NCBI GenBank assembly: GCA_025765595.1
Contig: JAIVFH010000169.1
Coordinates: forward strand, 1 to 58,392
DNA: 58,392 bases
Direction of reading: 5' to 3'
DNA from: Obelidium mucronatum
Taxonomy: Eukaryota; Chytridiomycota; Chytridiomycetes; Chytridiales; Chytriomycetaceae
Shown: positions 1 to 12,096 of the stretch, piece by piece
Layout: each line of letters opens with the position of its first letter
How positions within the stretch are numbered: the stretch's first letter is position 1
The notes under the pieces: model-generated
The model's input: only the letters and a program-made list of their open reading frames with translations
Told to the model about the DNA's origin: nothing
Database searches by the model: none
Translations under genes and position numbers: made by a program

Positions 1-24
1 AAGATAGAAATCCAAAGGTTTCTT

Positions 25-220
25 ACTTTGCAAGCCTGGACATATCTGAGGTCGTGGAGCAAATCGACCCTGCCTTGCACTGTTTCCATCTGAGATAGGC
101 AGCGTTGCATCGGGACAGTAAGACTTTGAAGCCAAAAGAACCAACAAGATAGAAGGTCAAAGAAGGCACACTGAAACCTTTTGTGGGCAATGATGGGTCC
201 GTCGCTAGGTTGATTAGCAT
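25..220 (-). CDS. Partial gene at left edge, probable first exon, function unknown
   Basis: An open frame begins with ATG at 220 on the minus strand and runs to a good splice donor (GTAAGA) near position 25, so it reads as exon 1 of a gene that continues left of the window. The visible 64 or so residues contain a hydrophobic stretch (FSVPSLTFYLVGSFGF) and several cysteines, but no domain I recognise. The next minus-strand gene starts well upstream, leaving about 200 bases (221-422) that could hold the promoter. It could equally be a chance open frame; the donor site is the only support beyond the ATG. Confidence 0.3.
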
Positions 221-422
221 TTGGTGGAGTTTTTAAAATCGATATGACAACACTTATCACAGCCACAACTAGCCACAGAATAACACACATCCAATAAAAA
301 TTAAGAATAGACTGTGGCGCGGTCTGCAGTCGTCGGCGCCAAAAATAACAACGGACGCACAACAATTGCATGTGCCCTTAGCTATAAATTCAAGGCAACT
401 CCTCTCTCTTTAAACAACACAT

Positions 423-3400
423 TCAAAACAAAGAATTTCTAAACGGGGTATGCGGCCACCCATTTTCATTGTCATCACCGTAACTTGGATCTTCAGCATG
501 CTTGAGCAAATCCAAAAGCATTGAAGTAATACTTTCAAACTGGCCACACTGATTCAATCCAGTCCATCCTTCATACGCATCCACATCGGAAACCACTCCA
601 TAAGTTGTGGAGAGTGCGTTTCCTCCTGGGCTTGTATTCACATACAGGCGAGTGTAGATCATGTCGCCAAAGTTGTACCCAAAGTTGATGAAAGCCTCTT
701 TCTTGGGATTCTCGCTGTTGGGATACCACACTCCAATGTAATCCAGAATCTCAGGATGCTCTGGCATGATCTCAAAAAAGTCATTCAGCGAAAATCTCCC
801 TTCGTTCAGTGGCTGAAAGTTATCAAAGAACCCATATTCCTGGAGCTTTTCAAGGTTTGGACTTAGCCATCGGAAAAGCAGCGCGCAGTCGAGAGGCATC
901 AAGATATGCAATGTTTCACCATGCTTGTCTATCGCTGGATTTGTCTCTCTGATGCCCTTGGCCTTAGAATCGAATTCTGCAGAGAAATATGCCAGCTGTG
1001 ACCAAGACACAATTTTAATCGATTCCCCCTGGACATGGTTGAAGGTTTTGTCTCTGTTAAATTAAATAATGCCAGGAATTGGATCAACTTACCTCGAAAG
1101 TTTTGTAAGCACTGTGAAACTGTTTGCGATCAATTTTCGAAACTTCCTAGCAAGCACAAATTCGTTACGAAAGACAACTCTCTACAAAAGTTTTACCTCG
1201 AAAGTTTTGTAGAAACTGTCATACACATGAAAATACGCGTTTAGGATCTTTGTGATGACAGAACCCACTTTCCACTCCAACTCGAAAGATTGGGGAATCT
1301 GCCTAAAGTATTCAAGGTGTTCTTTTGACAGCGTCACTTCAACGTCATGAATTCCGTTTGGTAAATGCGACAAGAGTCGTTTGGCTAAGATTTTGAAACC
1401 ATACTTTCGAAACAGAGAGCATGACTCGAAGAGTTTGACTGCCGAACAGATGTCAACCTGTTGTTTTGCTTTCAGTTTTTGCCATTTCGCCAGGCTGTGA
1501 GAAACCCATTTCAAGTTCACCTTGAAGACACAATCAACCAATTCATAAATGACAGGAATGGGTAAACTTGACGCAGGAAAGCAAGCAATTGGATCGGCCT
1601 ATATTCCAAAAAAAAAATAAAAATAAAAATAAAAATAAAAAAAAATAAAAAAAAATAAAAAAAAGAATAAATAAATTAAAAATTTCCAGCATTAGGCTAA
1701 TTTCAAATCCCTCACCGAATCTTTTTTCAACGCATTGATTTCGTTTTGAATACATACAGGTTCGACACCGCCTTTTGGTTCTTTTGTCACCACTATTGGT
1801 TCCACAGCGCGTTCCTTTCCTTTTCCAGAAAGATCCGATGTTGCGGTGGGTGTTGTGGTTTTCAGCATTGTTGGATGCCACAGTCTGCCGTCTCGAGAAA
1901 CGGCGGCAATATCTGAGCAAGGAACCCACACGATTGCCTCTGGGGTCGAGACAAGAGCCATCCCTTGATCAACTCTATAGCAAGCACCCGTATCATCTGT
2001 TAGGACATCGCCATCTGTGAGGATATATTTTTTTCTGAGCGCATCATTTTCTTGCTGTTTCAAAGGCTTAGTTCAATTGACAAAAAGCACAGTGAAGACG
2101 TACAACAGACAGATCTGGATCATCGAAACGCATCATATCCTGGAATGCCGTTTGCGCTGAAATGAACTTTTGTTCTCGTGGTTCAAGGAGTAAAATACCA
2201 GGAATGTAGGTAAGAAAATAGGAAGGAAAGTCCGGAGATACATATCCTTCTGCCCTGAATGGATTTATGCTGACCCGTGATTTCGGCTTGAAATGTTTAC
2301 TATTCGCCAAAGACTGCACTGCCGAAAAGTTTGTTCCTCGTGGGGCGAACGGCAGAGGTTTCGAATCAAATCCATCAAAAGACGTTTCATTGGATGGAGA
2401 AGTAACGGAAGGGTCCAGATCAGCTTTACTCCAGCCACAACAAATGCATTCTGTTGCCTTGTCCAAGTTTCGAACCAGACACGACTTGCAAGTCCATTCA
2501 ATTTCTACAATATCGAATTCCAAGAGCATTCCGGTAGGAGGCATTGAAGCAGTTGGTTTTGTTATTGTCTCGGCACCAAGGGTTTCATATTCAGTCGAAC
2601 TGCTGTCTTTCATATCGTAAACAAGAAGACCACCGGTGCTTGTCAGAGCAAAAAGTAGGAAACACTTTTTCGTTTCCGTTCGATCCACTGTAAACAGGTC
2701 CAAGCCGACCAACTTATTGGATTGGTTTAGAGGCAAGTAGCAAAACTTGCCCCGCTTCCATGAATTACTGGATCCTTTGTTTTGTACAATGAATGCAATA
2801 TCGGCATTCAAGATGTTTCCACAAACGAGAAGAGTTTCTGTTGAATCCCTACAATTAACGTGAGATATGGGAGATACTACAAAATCGCCAGTCCTCACAT
2901 CTGAATCAGCGCAGAAGAAATTCCATGCCAGCCATGAGTCGAAATATCGCGAGGATGTGAGTTTTCGATTCTCACATATTCCGTTATTCCACCTGCTGCA
3001 GCCGATCCAGTCTGCGTGATAACATATGTTTGGGATTGGTCTCCGCGCTTATATACAACCACAAATGTTTTGTCTTCCAGCCAAGAGATGTGTGTAACTG
3101 TGCATAATAAAGATTGAAATTAATGTGGGTGTCCATATTGATGCACGAATAAAAAGTGTTTACCTTCGGATCGGGCCTCGTCAAACACAGAAGGCGGAGA
3201 GATGACATTTTTGATGATTCCTTCCAACGAAACCTGACGAATAACTCCAAGCTTGTCACCAACAGCGAGTTGTTTTCCTTTGCGACTCCAACATAGTGAC
3301 GCGAAACCGCTTTTCGCCAAGAGCTTGAATTCACCTGTCGACAGAGTCAACAGAAATATCGCTCCATTATGGTCCTTGACGGCACAAACATCAGGATGGG

Positions 3401-3982
3401 TTTCTGGATTTGGTAAAATTGAAATGGGACCCTTTATGGAAGCCTGAAGGGTTCGAGGAGGGACGCCCTTGGCCTAATAAATATTCACGAGTAAGAAAAA
3501 CGCACTTGATGCGTAAACATTGTAAAGAACCAACCTCACCGAGTTCGGCGGTTTTGTAAAGCAAAATCACTCCCGTGTTCAACCCAACAACCAACGTCTC
3601 GTTTGTGCAACAGAATCGAATCTGTCCCACAGAGCCGCCTGCGATGGGAAACTCTTTTGCGGCAGAAAGAGCCACTTTTTTCCCTTCCGAGGCCTATCAC
3701 CAGTTTTCGTTCAGTGCAAGCAAGAGACGCGAACAAGTTATTGAAAGACCTGCGCCAACTCCCAGACATTCTCACAGGACGCAACGGCAAAGCCTCCGCT
3801 GGTTCCAAAGACAACAAGGCCAAACTTGTTGGAAACAGCAAGCAGATTGCAGTGGGCGAGATCAGTCTTTGGCAACGCCAGCGGCTCAGACACGATGAGT
3901 TGGATCTATGGAGACCCATGTTAGATCCGATGGCTGCTTCTCAGATATTTGACATAAACACTCAGCGTACGTCGAGTTGCAT
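423..3982 (-). CDS. Nup214/Nup159-like nucleoporin with RanBP2-type zinc finger, multi-exon
   Basis: Likely cytoplasmic-face nucleoporin acting in mRNA export. The N-terminal exons match the Nup214/Nup159 beta-propeller: LLAVSNKFGLVVFG near 3850 and the LCWSRKGKQLAVG blade signature near 3290. About 2430-2510 encodes a RanBP2-type zinc finger, C-x2-C-x3-N-x6-C-x2-C, introduced by EIEWTC. Introns with GT...AG ends join the blades, for example about 3477-3536 and 3672-3730. A GTGAGG donor near 1715 and a pyrimidine-rich acceptor near 1598 join the next exon in frame, so I extend the gene to the stop at 423. That C-terminal part (1600-423) is unfamiliar and shows no FG repeats or obvious coiled coil. 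The ATG at 3982 with a 12-base first exon is inferred. If the 3' exons belong to a separate gene, this one would stop at 1692. Confidence 0.7.
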
Positions 3983-4170
3983 TGAGCTTCGATAGTGTGT
4001 GAATGTTGGTTTCAAACTATTAATAATATCAGAGTTCAAGTCGGTTTCAACAAAGGACGATACACTGAGATTGGTTTGAACTTTCAAAAAGCGTAATACC
4101 TGTCACAGCCAATAACTCGTTCATATGTACGCGACTTTCATCAAAGTGGAAAAGTAACTTTGACCAAAAA

Positions 4171-7100
4171 AATGGCCTCACAACCAACATCCGGGCGACA
4201 CAGTCTTATCAACTCATTACTTCCCGACGAATTGCTGCTTCTTACTCTCGCTCATTTGGATCCAATCGAACTGGTACTTTTTGTGTTCATCCACCAGCAG
4301 ATGTTTATATAACACTCGGTTTTGTAATCTACAGAGACTTTGTGCCAGCGTGTGTCAAAGGTGGAACCTTGTAATCAACGATGATTCCTGCTGGAGACTA
4401 GCGCTAGAAGGCTTCATGGGCGGGTTGCCATTGAGGTTTGTTTGTTGAGGGCCAAAAGAGACTACCAAAGCTGAACATACAAAAAAACACTCAAGACGCA
4501 TTGCACGAAAGAGTTGGAAAAACGAGTTTCTCCGCAGATTTCGATTGCTGAAGTGAGATCTTTTTCGTTTTTTGGAGTCGACGGTTAGGAATTGACAAGA
4601 AACTCTTGACAGGGAATGGAAAGCTGGGGGAAAACGAGTTATTCAATTTGATCCACGTATTGGGCGAATCGAGAATATCATGGTGGACTATGAAGAAGAC
4701 AGAATGTACGCGGGGTCTTTGGAGAAAGGTACGAATTGAAAACACGTGTTTTGTACTTTTCAGGAGGCAGACCAACAAACAACCCAAAAAACAACAAAAG
4801 GAATTGTAATTTCGTGTAACCCAGGAACTGGAAAAGTGGAACGAGAAGCCGTTTACTTTAACTCTGATCTCGAGACGCGAGAAATCTCTGCTCTTTTGAT
4901 GGAAAAGTAACAGCAAAACTGTAACTAATTCACGTTCCCCAATTACTGATTCATTTTCTACAATAGAACGCGTATTATTGCTGGACATTTATCGGGTCGA
5001 ATCACAATGGTCACTCAATTTATTTCAAAGACTTCAACAAATCACGTTCTCAGCCATTTCGCTGGATTCCATGATGGTCCCGTCACTGCGCTTTCTGCAT
5101 TAGTCCAATACACCCAACATAATTATCAGCGGAGGTGCGGATGGGTGCATTCGCATTTGGGATACTGCTTCACTTGAATGTTTGAGGATTTCAGCTGGTT
5201 CGTTTTTGAACCGTCTCCTAAAAAAACTGACGCAACTTATGTTTTTATTCAGCCAGCCCGCGTCCAATAAACTACATATCCTTCGACGCCAAAAATTCCA
5301 TCGTCGCATGTTCAACGCAAGGCCAAGTATCAGTCTGGGACTTTGATATGCTTACTCTCTCCAAAGACATCACATCAACGGCTTTCGATAAATCCATGAT
5401 CCAAATCGACCCATCTCGTGCATTCTAACCACGAGGTCAATGACAACGCGATGCCCAGTGCACACACTCATCCACGAGCCCTCTACAAACACCCTACTTA
5501 CAGCTGTAGATGCACCTCTCCCATCCGGTATCCAAATATGTGACCTTTCATCCTCACGCAATGAATCCAGAGTCACCCTGATACCATCACTACCCAACAA
5601 AGCCACTTCCATCGGCAACGTAACGCACGTTGCATGGGACCGACCCACCATGCCCCCAACGACCAACGGATTTTCAGTTCTCGTAACAGGACACGCTGAT
5701 AGTTCCTGTTTACTCTGGAATATCCCTGAACTAGCGCTTCGAAACCCTGCCCAATCCTCATCAATCAGCAAGCACTACAATCCATCCCGTCAGAAAAATC
5801 CAAGTCACAGTCTCAAGCCCATTCGCAACTCTCTCCTTGGATCCCTTCAAACTCCTCGTCAGCACTACAGATGGACTCATTAAAATCTACGATCTGGCTA
5901 CAGGCGGTGTCATCAAGACGCTTTCTGTAAGACGTAGTGGCGAGGTGGGACCAGGTCCTGGTCCTGGCATCGGCGGCGGCGGTGGTGGCCGGGTGAATTC
6001 CGTGATCGACGCCTTGTGACGTGTGTATGGGCTGGAGAATGGAATCTGATTGCAGCTACTGCAGGTGGACATGTTCGGAATTGGGACTTTGCGCCTGTGG
6101 AAGGATCTGGAGAAGGCGGTGGTGGTAGGTATATGAAGTTGAGGGGGAAAAAGAATCGGGTTGGGAAGGGCCGGTTTGTCGGTGGGGTTGCTGCTGCTAA
6201 CGGAGCGGCGGGTGCGGGTGGAAGCGCAAGATCTTCTGTCACTACGACGAAAGGATTAGCTGGAAAAGCGCAGTTGATTCAAGATGTCAAAACGGAGGCA
6301 CAAGCCACGAATTATGAAGTTAAAGTTGGAGAAGGAGCAGGAGCAACGGAGGCTCAAACTCGTCCAAAAAATCAACGGCGTAACGAGCAGTCCCACAAAA
6401 TTTCGGTGTCGTTGGGATGGGAAGGACTGTTGTCGGAATGGGACCATCTGCGAGCCCCTCAAAGGCTTCCATCTCTCCAACTGTTGGATCCACTTTAACC
6501 TGAGCAAGAAATGATTGACTACGCGATTATGCTCTCTATGGAGGAAGACCCCTTCTCGTTAGGCATGGCGTACTCCACCACTCCCACTCGAAACACCAAT
6601 TCAACAACACCTTCCACATCCAAATCCACAAATCCTCCCAAACACCCCATCGCGAAACCACCACCAGCTCCGTTTACAAACACAAACACACCATCCACAT
6701 CCATCCCTAGATCTCCTGCAACCCCATGGTCCACAGGGAAATCTTTCGCATCTGTAGCCGCCGCTGCCGCCGCCGCCGCTCGTGCCCCCACACCAACCTC
6801 CTCCTCAACATCATCCCTCCCAACTACACCCCTCGCACATAAATCCAGCTCCTCCCTTCTCGGATTCAGTGAATCCCCTGCTGTCACCACATGCCCAACA
6901 AACCCATTCCTCATCCGATCATCACCACAATGCCGGTTCCCTATGGCCTGGTACGACAACGACGAAGAATGGGAAGACGAAGCCGATTTCTATAGACTCT
7001 ATAGTAGCCGCGAGGGAGACGAGAAACGGAGGTCTAGCAGCAGTCTCAGTCTTTCCTTCTCGGCGGTACTACCGCCTCCTGTGGAGGATAACGAGGCAGT

Positions 7101-7549
7101 AGGTTGGGAGGAGGGAGCCTGGGGAATGGGGGGACCAACAATGTGAGGATCAGACCTTGAATGAAGGGGCTGGTATTGAAATCGCGAAATCTTGCAAGAA
7201 GGTGGGTGGTGGCACCAACAGTAGTAGTAGTAGTAGTGGTTCGCTTTCTAGTTCGGCTTCGTCGACAGAGAAGAGAAAGTTTTTGTTGGGTTCTTGGGGT
7301 GCAGGAGGTGGGGAAGTTCAAAGTACTAGCTTTGGTGGGATTCATATGAGACGGAGTCCGCGATTAGGACCCATGGGAACGCATGTGAGTCCGCAACTTC
7401 GGCCTACTGCGATTATAAGCCCGAGTTTGGCACCTACTACTCAGTTTTCTGGGGTTGGTGTTGAAGTTGCGCCGCGTGCTTCTTTTGATGATGAAGAGGA
7501 AGAGTTAATGTTTGTTCTTGCGTTATCTCTTTCTGAGCATCAAAAGTAG
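4171..7549 (+). CDS. UFO1-like F-box / WD40 / ubiquitin-interacting-motif protein, frameshifted
   Basis: Resembles yeast Ufo1, an SCF ubiquitin-ligase substrate adaptor. Exon 1 (4171-4273) and exon 2 encode an F-box: LLPDELLLLTLAHLDPIEL, then LCASVCQRWNLVINDDSCW. WD40 repeats follow (SGGADGCIRIWD near 5130; LLVSTTDGLIKIYDLATG near 5850; AATAGGHVRNWDF near 6060). The C-terminus carries UIM-like helices, EQEMIDYAIMLSMEED (about 6500-6545) and EEELMFVLALSLSEHQ (7495-7547, the natural end). Several introns are normal (4274-4342; 4435-4495; about 7100-7155). However, the frame shifts by single bases near 5100, 5785, 6015, 6330-6395 and 6497 with no usable intron. Either the gene is decaying or the assembly has indels here. 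It is divergent from the nucleoporin, sharing about 190 bases of promoter. Confidence 0.7.
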
Positions 7550-7757
7550 AAAATAAAAAGAGCTGATAAAGAAACCAGTTTTGTGAGAAACAATCATTTA
7601 TTATCAAATCACAAATCATAACACGGAGTTCTTACAAATCCCCATCCTATAAAATACAAATAAAGAACTTCTTACAAACAAACCCCCAAATAAAACAACA
7701 ACAAAAAAAAAACGAACATTCAACTAAGCCAACGCCTTAATAGTAACGTTGTGCTCT

Positions 7758-9433
7758 TTAGTAGGAAGAAGCGTTGGTTCTTCTGCTAATGAATTGGTTT
7801 CTGTCAAACGTGTTCAAGTTCTTGTGCAAGACAATCTGGTAGCAGGTAGCCGAACCTTGACGAGCAACAATGGAAGACCAAGCCAAGAAGAGTTCCCAGA
7901 CACGGAACCAACGGACTCCGTACTTTCCGATAACCTTTTCCTTGTTTTGCATCCAGTTCAAGTACCATCTGTAGATGGTGGCAGAGTAGTGGACTCCAAT
8001 AGTGTCACAGTGGGCGACTTCGTATCCAGCACGTTCAGCTTGTTCCAAGACCCAGTTGAGCGGGGCAGAGGCGTCAGCACCAGGGAAGACATACTTGGCC
8101 ATGAAAAGACCCCAGATAAGGTCCTCGTATTGCCAGGCACGTCTCAAACCAGCAATCTGGAGGTAAAAGATACCATCGTCTTCCAACATTTCGCGAACTT
8201 GAATCAAAAACTCTTGGAACTTGCGGACACCAACGTGTTCAGCCATTTCAAGACAGGTAATCTTGTCGTACTTTTCCTTTGGAATGTCACGGTAGTCCAT
8301 GCAGAGAATACGAACATTGTCGGCAACACCAGCGTCGGAAGCTTTTCCCATACCCCAGGCGGTTTGGTTTCTACCAAGAGTAACACCGGTAACCTTGGCA
8401 CCACGCTTGGCAGCGTGGACAGAGAGGGTTCCCCAACCACATCCGATATCGAGCATACGGTCACCCTTCTTGAGGTTGATCTTGTCACAAACGAGGTTGA
8501 GCTTGTTGTCTTGGAGTTGTTCGAGGGTTTCAGGCTTGGTGGTGTCGGTGATGATACCAGAGGTGTAGATCATACGTGGACCGAGGAACCAGTTGTAAAA
8601 GTCGTCACCACGGTCGTAGTGTTCACGGACTTGGTCTTCGTCCTGCTTCTTGGAGTGCCAGAGGGTTTCTGGGATCCATTGGGTGAGGAAGAACTTGGCG
8701 TTGCCCCAGGTGAAGACAAAGGAGGCCCATTCGTATCTGTGTTCGAGAACGTCCATCAAGTCCTTTCCCTATTATTGCATTTTGAATGAAGAGATTAGTA
8801 AGGGGTTCGGGTTTTTTGATTTTGGGGATTGGGTGTTGAGGGAGGTGAAAAATAAATTGGGCAGGTTTTTGACACCAGCTGAAACATCCAACGCCTAACA
8901 TCCACCAGCTTCTCGGCCAATAAAAAGACACGAAAAACTCGAATAAAACACATCCAAGAGCATTGAAACAAAGCCCCTCGTGTCTCCCAGACAAGCAATG
9001 CATGTTGTATTTTTAAAAATAAAAAAAAGAGACTTACAGCAGCCAATTCGATCTTCTGGTCAAAGTAAGCTTCAAAGAAGGTTTCCATTGGGATCTTTGC
9101 AGGGAACTTTGCGGCCAGGGCAGGATCGGTAACCTTGAGGTAAGCGTCTCTGCTCTTTCCAGGCAGACCCTTCTGCACCCGCACTGGCGCGGCAATGGTA
9201 GCGTAGTACAGGTTGTAGGCGGCAAAGGAGGGCAGGGCCGTCAGCAGAAAGACCAGCGGGTACCAGGCAAGCGACACTCCGAGGGCCACAGTCACCACCA
9301 GCGGAACAGCGGCAATGGCGCCAATGAGTTGGTTGTTGGAAAACGTCAGCGAGCCCGCGCCTTCAACGGGGCACGTGGCAGGGGGCACGACGTGTTTGCA
9401 CGGGGCGGAGGACGTGACGTACTGGGGGGCCAT
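7758..9433 (-). CDS. mts1: Sphingolipid C9-methyltransferase (CFA-synthase family)
   Basis: Would methylate C9 of the sphingoid base in fungal glucosylceramide synthesis using S-adenosylmethionine, at ER/Golgi membranes. Exon 1 (9433 to about 9037) holds two hydrophobic segments (IGAIAAVPLVVTVALGVSLAW and the adjoining LVFLLTALPSFAAYNLYY), typical of the eukaryotic membrane-anchored form. Exon 2 (about 8770-7758) holds the methyltransferase core: YDRGDDFYNWFLGPRMIYTSG, the SAM motif MLDIGCGWGTL, and CLEMAEHVG. Length is about 465 aa, close to the fungal family. The single intron (about 8770-9037) is roughly 270 bases, much longer than others here. A long open frame antisense to exon 2 is a codon-bias shadow. 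It is divergent from the next gene across about 170 bases. Confidence 0.9.
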
Positions 9434-9601
9434 CTGGGAGTCGATTGAGCTTCACCTTTTCACGATAGAAAAAATCGTGTAAATTGGGCGAGAAAATCTT
9501 TGCTGGTTTGGTCCAATAGAAAACTGGCTGGCTTCGAGAAGAATAACGTGACAACAGGATGGAGGCGTAAAAATAGAACCTCCTCTAAAAAAACAACAAG
9601 G

Positions 9602-11951
9602 ATGCGTGATGGGAGACTGTCGGCTTCCTCCAGAGCCCTTGTGCTAAAGTCTTGCGGTGCAAATATTGTTGCTCCTTCAGACCCAAAATATGGGGCAACA
9701 GCAACACGAGTGATGCTTTCGGATACCGTGATACCTTCACATCGGTCTTTTAAAACGTATCTTCCCACAAACTCGGATTCTACCCTCTTTCGGTCCCCAA
9801 TACCAAGATCCTACACATCCACTGGTGCCCCGATAACGGAAAATATTCAACCTGCAAATACGCCCGTTGAAAGTTCCACCAACAGCTTGAATGCATCCCC
9901 ATTATCCGTGGAAAACACTGCATGTGAGAAGGATTCTTCTCCAGAATGCAGCATGGATGCTTCCAGTGAATACACTCGCGAAACTCTTGTCAATCATCGT
10001 GATTCTTTGACTTCTGCATCATCCTCGTCTTCAACTTCCCCAACATCGAGAGCTGTTTTGGCCTCTTCGTCAACCTCCTCCCTGCAAGACACAACACCAA
10101 AAGAAAGTAGCACACCAAAACAGACAGGCCCTTCCTCTGCCACTGCCAGTACAGGAAATATCACAAAAAGTACTGTAAAATCAGAACCTTCCCCAGCTTG
10201 GCACGACTCGTACAAACACATTGACTGTGAGTGGAGCATGAGAACCATGGACGCGCTCTTCAACGCTTCCTTTGTCGATTTCATCAAGAATGAAAAAAAT
10301 TGCGAATTCAACGGTCGCCATGTGGCGCACTTGGTAAAGGTATTGTGAAAAAACATCATCAATCAATCCACCAAACGCCAAAAAAAAATAATTCAACCAC
10401 CAAAAAACATCGTTGTGCAGGATTACAAACTGGATCAAGTTGTTCAAGGCATTAAATGGCTTGTTGATGGATGGGCGATAGAAAGCACTGCTCGATTGCT
10501 CAAGAGCGTGTTTGATGATTGGTTGCCTGAATTAGCGGCATTTGCAATTGCACGAATTGGATGCGAGTGGTAACGGGAGATGTTGCCTGAAGTTAACGTT
10601 TTCTTATACATTTTTACTGAATCAGGCAATTGAGACCCAAGATGGGGTTGATTGTTGCCTTCATGATGATGGGTGAAAGCCCCAATGTGGCGGCATTGTT
10701 TATTCGGTCTTTAACCATTGGCTGGGACTCTGCCCAAATAACAGAACTTATTTCGTGCCTAGGTAAGATGCCAACATGGCTAAAGACTATTAAAATATTC
10801 AATCTCAACCAGACACTGTTCTCGAATGGGAAGACGACTATTTTACTAAATTCACCGAACTCCTCCTCCTCGAACTCAAGGAAGCTTCCCGAGTCGGCGA
10901 AATCCACGACGTCGACCCCAACGTCATTATCAAAGCCCTTGCATCAATGTACAAAACCACAGCCGCAATGACAAACCATCGCATCGTAATGGCAGATCTC
11001 CGCCTCGCTGTTGCAAAGAGCCACTATTTGACACAGTTTGCGCATTCAATCACTTGCCAGGATTGCTTACACCGCAAGCCTTGTGCCTTCAGTTCTCGCG
11101 CCTTAACTCCAAATCCTGCGAGCATTATCGCTGCCATGAGAAACCGGATCCGTCCCAATGTGGGGGGTAGAGGTGGCTTTACTATACAACCAAATGGATC
11201 CTTTCAACCAACAGTACCTTCTGAAAACTCGTCCCCACCACCGCCAAATCAATCAACCGACAACTCATCAAACGATTTTTCATATCTATTGGACAGAATC
11301 CCTCCCTCCCTCCGCGAATTCTTTGGCGCTGCGACATCAACCACTGGAGGAAGCGAAACGGAATTCACGATTCCAGAATCCACTCAAGACTTTTTATACA
11401 ATTTCGACGAAGATGAACTCGCTGATTTCGATCAAGACTACGACGACGACGATGACGACGACAATGATGACCTCGATGAAGACCACGATGACAGATACAA
11501 TGACGAAAACGATTCCATCTTAAACAACCCACTTCTCACACCACGATCCAATTCTTTCCTCAGTATTCTTCAAAGCCATGCTGTGGGACCCGTTGTCGCT
11601 GCTGCTGCTGCTGCTGCTGGATCAGGCTCCGTGTTTTCCAGAGGAACTTCGGAAAACTCTTTCTTGTCGGCTAGACAAGGTGCAGCCCCTCCTGGATTGA
11701 CCTCTGGCGGGGGACTCGTCCTACCAAACACTGTTTTCGAAACACACCAGCCTAGCATAGATTCTTTCCGAAGTGCGAGTTCAATGATGTCTTTGGCGTT
11801 ATCGAGTCTGGATTTGACTGGGAATAGTAACAGTGTGGGTGGTGCTTTTGGAGGTGACGTTGATGCGAGCAACCTTTTTGAAGGGAATCAGAGCCGTGTT
11901 TTGACTAGGAATGAAAGTACTGCTTCATTCAAAAGCTCGGAGAATCTTTGA
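9602..11951 (+). CDS. Acidic protein of unknown function, multi-exon
   Basis: I do not recognise a family. The start chosen is ATG 9602; an upstream alternative in the same frame begins near 9500. Exon 1 (9602 to about 10340) is Ser/Thr/Pro-rich and low complexity, ending in a more ordered segment (SMRTMDALFNASFVDFIKNE). Three further introns are likely: about 10342-10420; GTAACG...ATCAG at about 10571-10625; GTAAGA...ACCAG at about 10762-10814. They join helical segments (QVVQGIKWLVDGWAIESTAR; VAALFIRSLTIGWDSAQITE) that suggest an alpha-helical repeat core. The last exon has an Asp tract (about 11430-11500), a poly-Ala run and a long disordered Ser-rich tail to the stop at 11951. The acidic, disordered tail suggests a scaffold or regulatory role, but that is a guess. 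Confidence 0.6.
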
Positions 11952-12096
11952 GACTTTTGAAATCACTTCAAAATCTCTCTCGTTTGAAATACAAATGGGT
12001 TTCACAAATACCTTTTCTTTTCATTTTTTCATCACCAAAAAAAAAAAAGATATGCGTGCTCGTTTGTTTTTCTTGTATTTATTGACCTCTTCTTTT

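Noticed and set aside
6519..6959. 146-codon minus-strand Gly/Val/Ala-rich frame
   Set aside because: Antisense to the low-complexity linker of the UFO1-like gene; no motif.
7749..8789. 346-codon plus-strand open frame
   Set aside because: It is exactly antisense to the conserved C9-methyltransferase exon and has no domain; a shadow of codon bias.
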